Part shown: positions 37,258 to 48,404 of the stretch, one piece after another
How the letters are laid out: each line of letters begins with the position of its first letter
Position numbering within the stretch: position 1 is the stretch's first letter
Source of the DNA: Delphinapterus leucas
Taxonomy: Eukaryota; Chordata; Mammalia; Artiodactyla; Monodontidae
Length of the DNA stretch: 64,000 nucleotides
Direction of reading: 5' to 3'
NCBI RefSeq assembly: GCF_002288925.2
Contig: NW_022098072.1
Coordinates: 21,559,489-21,623,488, forward strand
Notes under the pieces: model-generated
Told to the model about the DNA's origin: nothing
Seen by the model: only the letters and a program-made list of their open reading frames with translations
Database searches by the model: none
Program-made: the position numbers and the translations under genes

Positions 37258-37385
37258 TGGTTTCCCAAATACAACAAAGCAAACAGGTTTAGACAACATA
37301 AAGTTTTTGTCAGCTTCATCTTCATTAAATATATCCACAAAAGGATGCTCTTCTGTCTTCTCTTGAGAAGTCATAATACAAAATA
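37258..37385 (-). CDS. AK9: AK9 coding exon 1 (start codon)
   Basis: The start codon is at 37374-37372 and codes for residues 1-39, beginning MTSQEKTEEHPFVDIF and ending CFVVFGKP. The coding part is 117 bases and ends in phase 0 at donor GTAAGT (37257-37252). Eleven 5' UTR bases (37375-37385) follow an acceptor with a pyrimidine-rich tract to its right. The last residues, GKP, are the first half of the Walker A loop, which is split by the intron. This ATG was chosen because it begins the family's known N-terminus and lies just inside a spliced exon. Confidence 0.93.
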
Positions 37386-37679
37386 CTACAGTAAGAAGAG
37401 TAAGATTGTTAAAGTGCCTAATTTAGGAGGAATGGGCAGGCAGGTTAGGGAGAACTAGAATATTCTGTGAATTTACTTAGCCCAGAAGCCGTTCCATGCC
37501 ACTAAGAGATGGATTTTGCCAATAATGGCAAATAAGTTAAACTGATCTATTAAAACAATAATAGGTTCATAGTTTGAGACAGAAAGCAAAAGCCAGCTAT
37601 ATGCTATATAAGACAGCTAAAATAAAGTATCTTTGAAAGACTAAATTAAGGAAAAAATACATACACATATATATTCACA

Positions 37680-39900
37680 TGTATGTTTTGATGTGTGTAT
37701 TCTATTAAAGATCAAAGTGTACACACAACCAGCCAAACAAAAACCCAATAGCAAATGCTTTAAAAAATCAAACTAAATATGTTATATGTGTATACACATA
37801 TAAATTAGTCAATGGGTATGTGTGTAGGGCCTACTAATGGCTCTAATTAGAAATCCTAATGGAAATGAGAAAATACGTAGAACTGAAAAATAAAAAACAT
37901 AATATATATCAAAATATATAAGCTCACAATTTAAGAAGTTAGAAAAAGAAAAATAGATTTTAAAATTAATAAAATAGAAAAACATTATATAAAGAAGGGC
38001 AACAAAGCTAAATAGTGGTATTTTGAAGAGATTTACAAATAGAAAACTCTGTCAAGATTGATCAAGAACAGAAGATAGAAGGCACAATTAAATAATATTA
38101 AACATTGGTTTTTTAGAGGTGTGTTTTCTCACATCTCAAAACTAAGATTTTCCTACGTTTTCGTTGTTGTTGATTTCTTTCATTAATCAGAGACTGTTCT
38201 CCATATTACATTAATTCTTTGAAATTTGTTGAGTCTTGCCTTATGGCCTACCCCATGGTAATTTTCAAAAAAATTGTCTACATCTAGTTTGTGAATTTTA
38301 TTGGTTAAATCTTCCATAATGCTTACTGATTTACTGTCTACTTGATCAAACAATATTAGACATAGGAGGAAGGACCACAGAGAAAATAATGCTGTAGATA
38401 TATAGATAATAAGAGGCTATCATAAAGTTATCCCAAATAAATTTGAAAACTTAGGCAAAATTGACAAATTACTAGAAAAATCAGCTTCTTAAGAAACAGA
38501 GAAAACTTGAGTGGTTCTATAACCACTGAGGAAACTGAATCAGTAACTAAAAATCTTCCCATAAGGAAACCAGATGGTTTTATTGAAGTGCTCCAAGTCT
38601 TGCAATCTTATAAACACTCCTTCAGAAAAAGGATAAAGTGGAGACTTCTTACTTAATTTATGGCTCTCATATAACCTCCATACCTATACCAGAGAATAGT
38701 CCAAAAAAGCAAAATTATATGCCAACTTCATTCATGAACAAGATTTTTTTTTTTTTTTTTGCGTTATGTGGGCCTCTCACTGTGGTGGCCTCTCCCGTTG
38801 CAGAGCACAGGCTCCGGACACGCAGGCTCAGCGGCCATGGCTCACGGGCCCAGCCGCTCTGCGGCATGTGGGATCTTCCCGGACTGGGGCACGAACCCGT
38901 GTCCCCTGCATCGGCAGGCGGACTCTCAACCACTGCGCCACCAGGGAAGCGCCCCATGAATAAGATTTTTAAAAATCCTAATCAAAGTATTAGCAAGTTG
39001 AATCTAGCAATATATGAAGAAGATAATAACATCATGGCCAAGTTGGGCTTCCCCAGGAATTCAAGGATGGTTAGTATGAGAAAATTAATTTATCATATTA
39101 AAATAAATTTAAGGAGAAAAACTATATGATTATCTTAATAGATGTAGAAATAGTATGAGACAATTCAACACCCTTTAATGTTGAATAAAAGATAAACCTC
39201 TTAGCAACTAAGAATAGAAGGGAACTTCTTTTATTGATAAAGGGTATGAATGAAAGACACCCTTATATTTAATGATTAAATATTTAAAATGTTCTTTTTA
39301 AGACAAAAGAAAGAAAAGTGTAATTATTCCCAGTTGATATGACTGTCTACATAGAAAATCCAAATATGTCACAGATAAATTTTAAGAATAAAATAATCCA
39401 ATTTGCTGAATTCAAAACCATTATACAAAATTCAGTTGCATTTCTATATATCAAAAATAGCTAGAACATGTAACCAAATATAAATATGACTTAGCAGCAA
39501 AAATATAAAATAAACAGGATTAAATAGTACAAAAGATATACAAGCCCTTTATGGAAAAGTTACAAAACCTTATGAAAATACTTTAATGAATAGACTTGAA
39601 AAATGAAACAAAACTTTGTCCCAGTGGTCTGCGACATTGTTCACAGAACAATGAAAAATGGATTGGAGGGGGCTATATACTTCCAGGTAAATGCGATATG
39701 ATTACATTTCTCTGTGGAAGTTAAGAATATTCAAATGGGCTTAATATACCAATATTATTTTAAGATGACAATATGAAATAAGATGTAGTAAGAAGTATTA
39801 CTAGTATATTAAAAAGATTTGAGATGAAAACTTCAGGAACTAAAGGGCTGAAATTCCAAGTTTTTAAAAAATACCATCAAAATAAGTAATGCTAGTATAA
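37680..39900. mobile_element. Old L1 fragments in mixed orientation
   Basis: Plus-strand L1 ORF2-like sequence (about 37.9-38.1 and 38.38-39.9 kb) is broken by a minus-strand L1 piece (38103-38345) and by the SINE at 38750. Confidence 0.55.
38744..38954 (-). mobile_element. CHR-type SINE
   Basis: A reversed copy with the T tail at its left. The target CATGAA[CT]AAGATTTTT is duplicated (38734 and 38955), interrupting an old L1. Confidence 0.93.
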
Positions 39901-40089
39901 AATGTAGTTGTAAAGGAGAAAATGCATCTAAACCTCTTAGATCATGCATTTATTAAGGAGTCTCCGTAAAGCACACTAAAACCAGAGCGATAAAGCCTGG
40001 GATGGGGATATCTAGTTGGATGTCTAAGTACCTTGAGTTTTGAACCCCAAGATTACTCCCAAATGCTCTGTATTAACAGAAGTAGCCTT

Positions 40090-43000
40090 CTCATTTATGG
40101 AAGAGAGCAGCCTCTCCATGCCTCACCTGAGGCAGATGCCTCAGAAGACAATGCTCGACTTTTACAAGCTTATTTCCCCTCATAGCTTCTAGAGCAGTAA
40201 CTGGGGTCAAGTGTCAGCCCAGCCCAACTGGGGAGGCACTGGACAGGAAGAAAGGTGTTATGCACCTAAAGAGCTCCAGGGCCTGGCTATGAGTGTACCA
40301 ACAGGAACCAGGAGAACACGCCTGGGAAAGATCTTGAGGGTGTCAGGTGAGGGGAATGCAGACTGGATAGGAGTTTATTGATGGTGGGCTGTCTCGCACG
40401 ACTCATAGTTTAACATCCTAGCTAGGACACCTGGAGCAAGTCCTAATTCACTGCTGGTAAGGTTACTTGAAGCTTGGAAAAAAACAATGAGGTGTAAATG
40501 CCAGAACTGCCTTGACAGGGCACAGAGGCAGGTGTTAAATACTCACAGAAGTGGCATGTTAAGTGGATTTATTATGTCAGGCCAGAGAACCATCAGCCTA
40601 CTCTGCTCTTTGGGATGGACAGAGGGCACTCTTTTCATTAAGATATTAAGGAATGAGCTAGTAAGGGAGCACTGGCATCACTACAAAGCTCAGTGATGGC
40701 TGTCCTTTTTTGGGCCAGCATTTAAAGTAAGGGAGAGGGTTTCCCTGGTGGTGCAGTGGTTGAGAGTCTGCCTGCCGATGCAGGGGACATGGGTTCCTGC
40801 CCTGGTCCAGGAAGATCCCACATGCCGCGGAGCGGCTGGGCCTGTGAGCCATGGCCGCTGAGCCTGCGCCTCCGGAGCCTGTGCTCCGCAATGGGAGAGG
40901 CCACAACAGTGAGAGGCCCGCATACCGCAAAAAAATAAAATAAAATAAAATAAAAAATAAATAAAATAAAGTAAGGGAGAGGCCGCTATGATACTGAGTT
41001 CTCATGTGTCAGTGGGGATGACAGAGTCTGGAAGAGCAGAGGCCAGGTGGCAGCCCTTAACTGTGAGAAACAAAGTAGGTATAATTACTATAATGGGCAG
41101 CAAGCCCAGAATGGCCACAAGCAAGACCCACAGAGATCTGCGGTGATAGTGATAAACCATGGGCTCCCTAGGGGTGAGACAGATGAGCAGTCGATGAAAG
41201 TGTTGATTAACTTACATTTCTAAAAACGAAAAAGGGTAAGTGAACCAAAGGCTGATGTCAGCAGCCACAGTGGAAGTCATGATTCCTTCTTCATGATTCC
41301 AGAGCCCATTGACTGAAGGGACGGCAAGGAGTCCTCAAGGATCTAGCCTACAACTCCATAGCAAGTATTTATAATAGGGATTCCCCAATCCTTCCCCAAG
41401 AGAACCTACAACAATTAACCAGAGAAATAGACACTGTGGAAATAGGAATATTCTCCTCTTTGAACAGTTATAGGACACAGGGTCTCAGCTGACATCAATA
41501 CCAGCAGATCCAAAATGCCATCATAGCCTCGTATTAGAGCGAGGGCAAATGGAGAACGAGTGATAAATGGAGCCTTGGCTCAAGTCTGTCTTACAGTGCA
41601 TCCAAAGGGTCTGAAGGATCACTCGGTGGTTATTTTCCTGGGCCTTGAGTGCATAACAGGGATTGCAGCTGGAAAAACCTTCACAGGGATTCCCTAACTG
41701 TGGAATAAGGGCCACTGTGGTTGAAAAGGCCAAGTGGAAGCTCATGAAACTGCACACCTGCTCCTTAGCCTCTGCCTTAGATAGGCAATAGTAAATCATC
41801 CTGAATGAAATGGAAGAGTGCTATCCCAAAACTATTTAAAAGATGCATTGTCCTGTTTAATTCTCTAGTCTGAGTTTCTGCAAAAACCAGATCATGACAG
41901 ATGATATTGGACCATTGTAAACGTAACTAGGGGCAGCTCCAACTGCAACTGCTGTGCAGAGAACTTTACTAGACGGACACAGCTTCTTATACTTGATATA
42001 TAGCTACTCAGCTGGAAAATGCATTTTTTTTTCAATACACATCAAGGAGGAGGATCAGAAGCAGTCTGTATTTACTTAGAACAGTCAGCAATGGACATTT
42101 AGTCTTACCCCGGGACTCTCCTGCTCTTTGTAACAAATATAGTACAAAGGGGTCTTGTTGATCCACAATATTGACAATATCAGACCTGGTGAGTGGGAAG
42201 AAGCAAGTGTTCTGATAAGACGTATGGGCAGCAGAAAATGGGAAATAAACCTACAAAGATTCGAGGACCTGTTATATTGGTGAAGTTTTAAAGGGCCAGT
42301 GGTCTGGGACATTCTGAGACATTCTCTCCAAGGTAAAGGACAAGTTAGTGTACCTTACACCTTCTATCTCTAAAAAAGAGGTGCAATATTTTGTAAGTCT
42401 CTTTAGTTTTTGGAGACAGCATGTAGCACATTTGGGAATACTGCTCTGATCCATTTAAGGGGTGACTTGGAAAGCTGTCAGTTTTGAGTAGGGCCGAGAG
42501 CAAGAGAGAGCTCTGCAGCAGTTTCAGGCTATGGTGCCGACGCCTTGCTTCATGGGCCATATACCTGGCCAGATCCCACGATGCTAGAGGTAGCTGTGCT
42601 GGGTAGGATACCTTTTGGAATCTTAGAATGCCTGGCCATGGGACTTCACACGAAAGTGCCCATCGTGAGCTGGGTACATCAGGCAATCAAGTCCTCAAGT
42701 TGGGCAGGCACAGCAGTAATCCACTGAATGAGAAAAATGGAACACTGGGATCAGGCCAAATACATTTCATAAGCAAGCAGCCTAGACACCCCCATGTTAC
42801 CTATCTCTGGTTCACCAATGTCCCTTGGCTCATACCTCATATGGAATTCCCTGGGAACAGCTGATAAAAAAACGAAAACAAAGATCATGGATGAATCACG
42901 ATATATTGGTGCAAGCTGTAAACGGAATGCTTTCAGACTTTAGTCCCATTCAGGTGTAGCCCTGAGAGATGGTGATTAGGGGAAATCCTCCTGGTGGGTA

Positions 43001-43850
43001 GGGCTTTAAGCAGTATTCCTAGGTCCTCAATTTGGAGAACAGTGCTGAATGGCTTGGTGCAGGGCCTGGAAGGAGCAAGACTGGATGATAAGAGAAGAGC
43101 TCTGGGGAAGAAGCATGTGAATGGAGCTATGAGAGTGGTGTAACAAACATGATATATGGTGATCCCCAATGAGTCACACCCTTGTATAAGGAGTTATGGC
43201 ACTGGCAGGTGGAGGTAGCTGCTGCTGCATAATTGGGGGCAGGGAGATATCTGTATTTTTGATAAATGGATCTATCTTCCTTTTCTTTTAGAAACTGGGA
43301 CCACACACCGCCTTGAAGAACCAGTGACAAGGTGCTGGAAATTTAATGTGTGGGGAGGGGAGTGACTATGAGTGGCACAAAGAGTGGAACGTAGCAGATG
43401 TTATTCGTGCCCTGCCCCTATCCACTTGATTTGTGCCTTTTCCAGGGATGGCCAGCCCAACTTCCAAGGGCTGGCATGTGTGATTCTTTGTCTAAGGACT
43501 GTTTGTCTAAGGACTCTTTCTAGCTGCCAGAACTTATTCTGCCTGAGCACAGGGCAGACTAGAAGTTACAGGGAATTAATGTTCTGCCATAGCAGCCCTC
43601 AACCAATAACTGATGGGAGTTGGTGAATAAATACCCCAGCTCCCTTTCCCCTTACAAGGAATAACTGGGACAGACATCCAAGCATTCCCCAGTGAATTCA
43701 GCCCACAGAGAAATTTGCTTGATAATATTCCCTTCATTAGCTTCCTTCCCTTTCCTGCTGTTGTTCGCTAGATTATTGCCCATGTAAACGATTTGTCCTC
43801 AAATTTTGTCTCAGGATCTACTTCTGGGTGAACAAAACTAAGACCAGGTT
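40090..43850 (+). mobile_element. Decayed endogenous retrovirus, ERVL-like
   Basis: A long, stop-filled block in AK9 intron 1. Short stretches near 42.8-43.1 kb (GGAATTCCCTGGGAACAGCT, GGGGAAATCCTCCTGGTGGG) resemble ERVL pol DNA around RNase H. An LTR-like stretch with an AATAAATAC signal (43350-43847) follows. No gene is intact, and the left boundary is approximate. Confidence 0.5.
40739..40967 (+). mobile_element. CHR-type SINE
   Basis: Full-length, with an AAAATAAAATAAA tail. The target AAAGTAAGGGAGAGG is duplicated (40724-40738 and 40968-40982). It lies inside the retroviral remnant and so is younger. Confidence 0.93.
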
Positions 43851-44089
43851 CGAATGAAAGTGATTAATTATAGTATAACATAATAATTGAAAACTAAATA
43901 TTGGAAAACCAGAGTTCTACAGTTATTTCGAGTTGTTATCCTAAATAAAAACATTGTGCAAATACTTAACTCATGTTCAGAAGAGTTTGTTTCCATTATG
44001 AAGTGGAACAGAACTAAATATTTTTCCCAGTTAAAAGATCTAAGTCAATGCAAAATGCCAGAACTGACATGGCCATCTTTCTAGTTCTT

Positions 44090-44294
44090 TTTTTTTTTTT
44101 TGCGGTACGCGGGCCTCTCACTGTTGTGGCCTCTCCCGTCGTGGAGCACGGGCTCCGGACGCGCAGGCCCAGCGGCCATGGCTCACGGGCCCAGCCGGTC
44201 CGCAGCATGTGGGATCTTCCCGGACTGGGGCACGAAACCGCGCCCCCTACATCGGCAGGCGGACTCTCAACCACTGAGCCACCAGGGAAGCCCC
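44090..44294 (-). mobile_element. CHR-type SINE
   Basis: A reversed copy flanked by TCTAGTTCTT (44080-44089 and 44295-44304), about 0.5 kb from the proposed AK9 first exon. Confidence 0.93.
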
Positions 44295-44776
44295 TCTAGT
44301 TCTTAATAAAAAGGGTCCCAAACTATGAAAGAAAATGTAAAATAATAAATAATTAAATGTTAATTTAAAAAATTTGTAATTTCTCAATTTTGAATTTACA
44401 ACATAATCCCTAATGTTACATTATGGATTTTAAATTTTAAAGTTTCCTTACACTTATAGCAGTTGAAAAATCCTCTAGCAGTGGGTTCTGCAGTTAACAG
44501 GGGGCCCATCTCCTGGGAAACCTAGCACTTCTACCTAGGCTGGGTTAGCTGTCACTAGAGTACATCTTACATCTCACAGTAGGTGCTCAGTAAGTATCTG
44601 TGAAATGAAGACATTGATACTTGAAAAGGGAAGTGGGTTTAAAAAGCGGAATTTACGGAGATCCCGAAGTTTAGTTTTGCAAGAAAAGGAACTGGTCTGG
44701 GGTCCACGCAGGAGGTGGGATTCCATTCGTGCGACACCAAAATGCATCCGAGCGGTGGACTCCTACCCCTACTTAC

Positions 44777-44900
44777 CTGGCCGCAGCGGACCCCAGCGGA
44801 CCCCACCAGCAGGCCGCAGCCGCCTCCCGGGACTCTCTGTGGAGCGGTTGCCAAGAGATCGGCTGAGCGGTTGCCAAGGGAACCCAGAGCTGAGAAGAGC
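44777..44900 (-). other. AK9: Putative AK9 non-coding exon 1
   Basis: A strong splice donor (GTAAGT on the minus strand, 44771-44776) directly follows a GC-rich stretch in the divergent promoter region. The start-codon exon further left has its own acceptor, so at least one upstream non-coding exon is needed and this is the best candidate. The right end is set only by the promoter-like motifs. Other first exons nearer FIG4 cannot be excluded. Confidence 0.55.
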
Positions 44901-44945
44901 GCAAAACTTCTCGGGGGGCGGGCCCTCGGGAGGTGGGGCTGTGAT
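44840..44945 (-). promoter_or_regulatory. Putative AK9 promoter with two X-boxes and a GC box
   Basis: Two copies of an RFX-type X-box lie 23 bases apart: GTTGCCAAGAGATC at 44847-44860 and GTTGCCAAGGGAAC at 44870-44883. The second is close to the ideal inverted-repeat form. A GC box (GGGGCGGGC) sits at 44914-44922. RFX factors drive ciliary and flagellar genes, which would suit an axonemal adenylate kinase. Binding and the start site are inferred. Confidence 0.5.
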
Positions 44946-45554
44946 TTTCTCATTTTCAATATTCACATTTGTACCTAATTTTGTATTCATAATTATAATA
45001 CACTCCTTTTCACAAAAATGGAAGGTGATGATCAAAGAGGGTACATGCATTGTCTATTTATGTTCACGCACATCCAAAAGAAGAAACCTTATTTTAACGC
45101 AGAACTACAAAGCCAGTGCTGCACTGCACTGCATTACACTCGGCAGCTCATTTTTAGAATTTACAGATGGTTAACCTCGTGCACAAGTATGTGGCAAAGT
45201 TGGAAATTTCCAACTTTAGATGATTCAAAAAAAATTGCTTGAACCACACACCCTCTGGACAATGTGGGTTTTGTTGACTCTCCTAAGGGTAAAATAGACA
45301 ACAAAGAGAGCGAGGGCGGCGGGGAAAACACCCTCAGTGAAAGAACATTGTAGGTTTCCAAGAACACAAGCGCAGAAGTAGGCGGGGAAAAACAGACCAA
45401 CTTGGAAATGGTTCTATCTGCAACTTGGAGAACCTCTTCAAAAGAAGCAATCCAGTCCCAAAAGATCTACTTTTCTAAAGAGAAGGACTAGATAAACGAG
45501 AGATTTAACTAAACCAGCAGCTCTTTTCCCTGCCCATTTTTTTCTCTTGCCAGT

Positions 45555-45760
45555 ACCAAAGATGGCGCTATTTGCTTCATCCCTCGGCTGTACGCAGGTT
45601 CTGGGAACCTCTACACGACCTCTCTATGGTGCACCCTCCAGCCCCGCCCCCTCCGTGCCTGGGGCTGGGCTTGCCTGGAGGTGGGGCGTAGGATCCGGAA
45701 ACACTTAAGCGTGTTAGCTGGTTGTCTATATATTTATCGCCCAGGCGGTGATTTTCTCGG
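45555..45760 (+). promoter_or_regulatory. FIG4 promoter region
   Basis: In order: a YY1-type site AAGATGGCG (45559-45567), a GC box CCCCGCCCCC (45642-45651), an ETS core CCGGAA (45695-45700) and a TATA-like run TATATATTTA (45727-45736). A start near 45755-45765 would leave a 5' UTR of about 120 bases. The region is CpG-rich into exon 1. The sites are seen; their use is inferred. Confidence 0.6.
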
Positions 45761-45882
45761 CTGAAGTTGGGGTCCAGCGTCCGAGACGTCTTCTCTTCGA
45801 GTCTCCTGGGGCAGTCAAGAGGCTGCCACAGCCTGGGCCGCGGCCTGGGGCCCTGCCTTGGGGGCCCCCACTAGCTCGGGCC

Positions 45883-45948
45883 ATGCCCGCGGCCGCCGCC
45901 CCCATTATCAGCTCGGTTCAGAAGCTGGTCCTGTACGAGACTAGAGCT
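45883..45948 (+). CDS. FIG4: FIG4 coding exon 1
   Basis: FIG4 (SAC3) is the phosphoinositide 5-phosphatase that works with PIKfyve and VAC14 to control PI(3,5)P2 on late endosomes and lysosomes. This exon codes for the first 22 residues, beginning MPAAAAPIISSVQKLV and ending YETRA, which matches the known FIG4 N-terminus. It stops in phase 0 at a strong donor GTGAGT (45949-45954). The ATG has G at -3 and is the first in this frame; the frame is open upstream only to a TAG at 45715. The SAC domain and all later exons lie to the right of the window. The open frame running on to 46137 is intron. Confidence 0.93.
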
Positions 45949-47349
45949 GTGAGTACCCTGCGCAGTGGAGCGCGGGCGGGAGGATGGCGGCCGAGTAGGT
46001 GTGGGGCAGAGGCAGCATTCCCCCCCCCAGCCCCCCCATTTTCCCAGTTCCCTAATCCCAGCGGAGGGGAATATGCCCGAGGGGGCTTCGCCCAGTTATC
46101 GCACCCAGGGCTTTTGCACGTAAACATTTCCACTTAAAAGCCACGGTCGGAATACACTGGCAACAGGTGTTTGTGGTATCTCAGTAACTGTTAATGAGGT
46201 TTTATACGAGTTACTGAATTCTTAGCAACTTTCAGAAAGTCTTAGAGTTCTACAGTTCACTGGTTACAATACAGGCAGGGGTATGGAGAATGTTTTTGAC
46301 CTGTGAATCGGTAACTTGTCTGTTTTCTTATTCCATGGCATAGCATCGCTATGATTTATGTTAATTACGTGCGCTTTTATTGCTGACATTTTTGGTTTTC
46401 TTTATTTGAAAGGAAAGAAAAACTTATTCTGTTTAAAGACAGTTGATTTTCTTGGGGCAACATTATTTTGCTTTTCACTTGACTTTTTTCCAACACATTT
46501 TATTTTGTTTTATTACTTCGAATTGCCATGAAAATAGTTGCTAGTAGAGTAAGCAGATTCGTTTTTATGTTTAGGTTACTAGTTCCCTAAAATTTAGGGA
46601 ATGGTGTTTATAGAAATGCGTACTTTCTCATTTGTGTGGTTGGAAAATAAAGTATACTTTTTTAAATTGGGGTAACAGTGATATTAGGGTCTGTGTTTAA
46701 ATTACACTTTATGGTAACAAGATTGCATGTGCTGGAAACCTGCACAATACTCTTCCTTGTGCTATAGAGTGTCTTATAAGGCACAGTCAGTGGAACTTGG
46801 GTTGTCTCTACTAGATACAAGAGTATAAGAAGGTACTTATCCTAACAGTTTCTCGGTTATAACAGGGTCCTAATAGCTTGTCTGCCTCAGGTCATCATTA
46901 GTGTAGAAACACTGTTGACCCTAAATTAGTTTTGGTGACAATTTCATTTGATAAGATCCAGACCAGCAGATGAAATTACCTAATATACTGTATTTGCAAA
47001 TATCTTCAGTTGTCCTCTGAGGAGAGCTCTACAGAAGTATCATTTTGAAACAAAACCCTTGCTTTCTGTACAAGTGCTGATAAATATCCCTAGGTAGAAA
47101 TATACATACTATATTTAAAACACAGAAATTTCAGCCCTTTAATAAGCTGAACATTCATGAGGACTGGCTGAGATGCAAGTGTTCTTTCTAAAGCACAATT
47201 CATATTATAGGGCTTTTCTGCTCAGAACCCTTCAGTGGCTCCCATCCTGAGGAGAGTAAACTCTGTATCTCTTAGTTGCCTGTTTAGTTACTGGCAACTA
47301 AATAGATCCTAGGAATTAAAAAAAAAATGGTAGCAGGTTGTATTAATGA

Positions 47350-47515
47350 GACTAATAGCTAATGCTTTTGGAAGAGTTCTATGCCAGGCACTTGTCAAAG
47401 CACTCTACATACTTTATTATTTAATCATCATAAAACTTCTAAGGGGCAAATGTTGTTGCTATTCCTGTTATTATTTGGTGAAGAAGAAAAATGAGGCAAA
47501 ACAGGTTAGGACAGT
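47350..47515 (+). repeat. MIR SINE remnant
   Basis: ATGCCAGGCACTTGTCAAAG and AATCATCATAAAACTTCTAA are MIR landmarks. Confidence 0.65.
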
Positions 47516-48170
47516 GCTGTTGAATAGTGTGGGCTGGCAGCTGGTGCCAGGCATAGATGGTTTGTAACTGGATGGCAACAGGTTGCATATAGAAATTGAG
47601 AGTGATTAGAAACTTTTACAGCAATTTGACAGAGTAATTGTATTTCAGATGAATCAGCTAAACATTGGGTTTATGGTTTATGTCTTTGGCTTTCTGTTTT
47701 TAGCTTTGTTATGGAAATTTCAAGCAAATACAAAGTAAACAGAATGGTATAATAAACTCCCATCTAGCCATCACCCAGCTCCAAAATTACCAACATTCTG
47801 TCACCCTCTATTATCTGTAACTTGTTCCACTTCCCACGCACAACTTATTATTTTATATGGTTCTTTTTCTTTAAAATTTATGTAAATCAAAATGCACAAA
47901 TCTAAGCTATAGAATTCGGACAGAAGTATACATGTGTTAACCACACGCTTATGTTGCTGTGGAAAGTTCCCTTGTGTCCCTATCCAGTCAACTGCCCCCT
48001 TTCCCTTCCTGGCAACTAATATTCTGTTTTTAAAATGTTAGATTAGATATGCCTGTTCAAGAATTTTATATGAATGGAATTGTACAGTACACACTCAAGT
48101 CTAGTGTCTTTTGCTCAGCATAATGTCTTTGAGGTTCATCCATGTTGTTGTGTGTATCAGTAGTTTGTTT

Positions 48171-48186
48171 CGTCGTCGTCGTCGTC
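48171..48186. repeat. CGT/GTC trinucleotide repeat
   Basis: Five CGT units next to the SINE tail. Confidence 0.9.
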
Positions 48187-48404
48187 TTCATTTATTTATT
48201 TATTTATTTTTTGTGGTACGCCGGCCTCTCACTGTTGTGGCCTCTCCCGTTGCGGAGCACAGGCTCTGGACGTGCAGGCTCAGCGGCTATGGCTCACGGG
48301 CCCAGTCGCTCCACGGCATGTGGGATCTTCCCGGACCGGGCCACGAACCCGTGTCCCCTGCATCGGCAGGTGGACTCTCAACCACTGCGCCACCAGGGAA
48401 GCCC
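48187..48404 (-). mobile_element. CHR-type SINE
   Basis: A reversed copy with a TTTATTTATTTATT tail. The flanking duplication is imperfect (TCTTCATTTATT versus TCTTCTTATTATT). Confidence 0.9.

Larger units (their letters stand above)
6457..44900 (-). other. AK9: AK9 gene, 5' part (first exon to coding exon 12)
   Basis: Adenylate kinase 9 is a large multi-domain nucleoside monophosphate kinase that moves phosphate between ATP and AMP, CMP or their deoxy forms. Twelve coding exons were found by reading the minus strand for GT-AG sites. Their lengths, from the start codon on, are 117, 64, 53, 97, 113, 189, 129, 75, 99, 140, 181 and 145 bases, and every junction keeps phase, giving 467 codons plus one base with no stop. 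The order of domains (P-loop, kinase core with a Glu/Lys-rich tail, second P-loop) matches the known AK9 family. The gene is cut by the left edge of the window, since the family protein is about 1,900 residues. The right end is a guess because no transcription start can be read. Its neighbour FIG4, divergent on the plus strand, matches the known mammalian order. Confidence 0.93.
44700..46080. other. CpG-rich divergent promoter region between AK9 and FIG4
   Basis: CpG and GC content rise sharply in two blocks (about 44.70-44.94 and 45.60-46.08 kb) against an AT-rich background. The AT-richer middle (44.95-45.55 kb) has no recognised repeat. The arrangement fits a shared head-to-head promoter, with roughly 0.8-0.9 kb between the proposed start sites. 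Confidence 0.7.

Noticed and set aside
38638..39129. 163-residue open frame
   Set aside because: It is mostly a reversed SINE in translation; the same peptide pattern recurs in every CHR copy (8.6, 17.6, 32.8, 40.8, 44.1 and 48.2 kb).
44605..45174. 189-residue plus-strand frame in the promoter region
   Set aside because: Its length is due to GC-rich sequence; it has no family resemblance and covers the opposite strand of the AK9 first exon.
45748..46137. 129-residue open frame containing the FIG4 start
   Set aside because: It reads through a strong splice donor at 45949 into intron, and its upstream part has no ATG; only 45883-45948 is coding.
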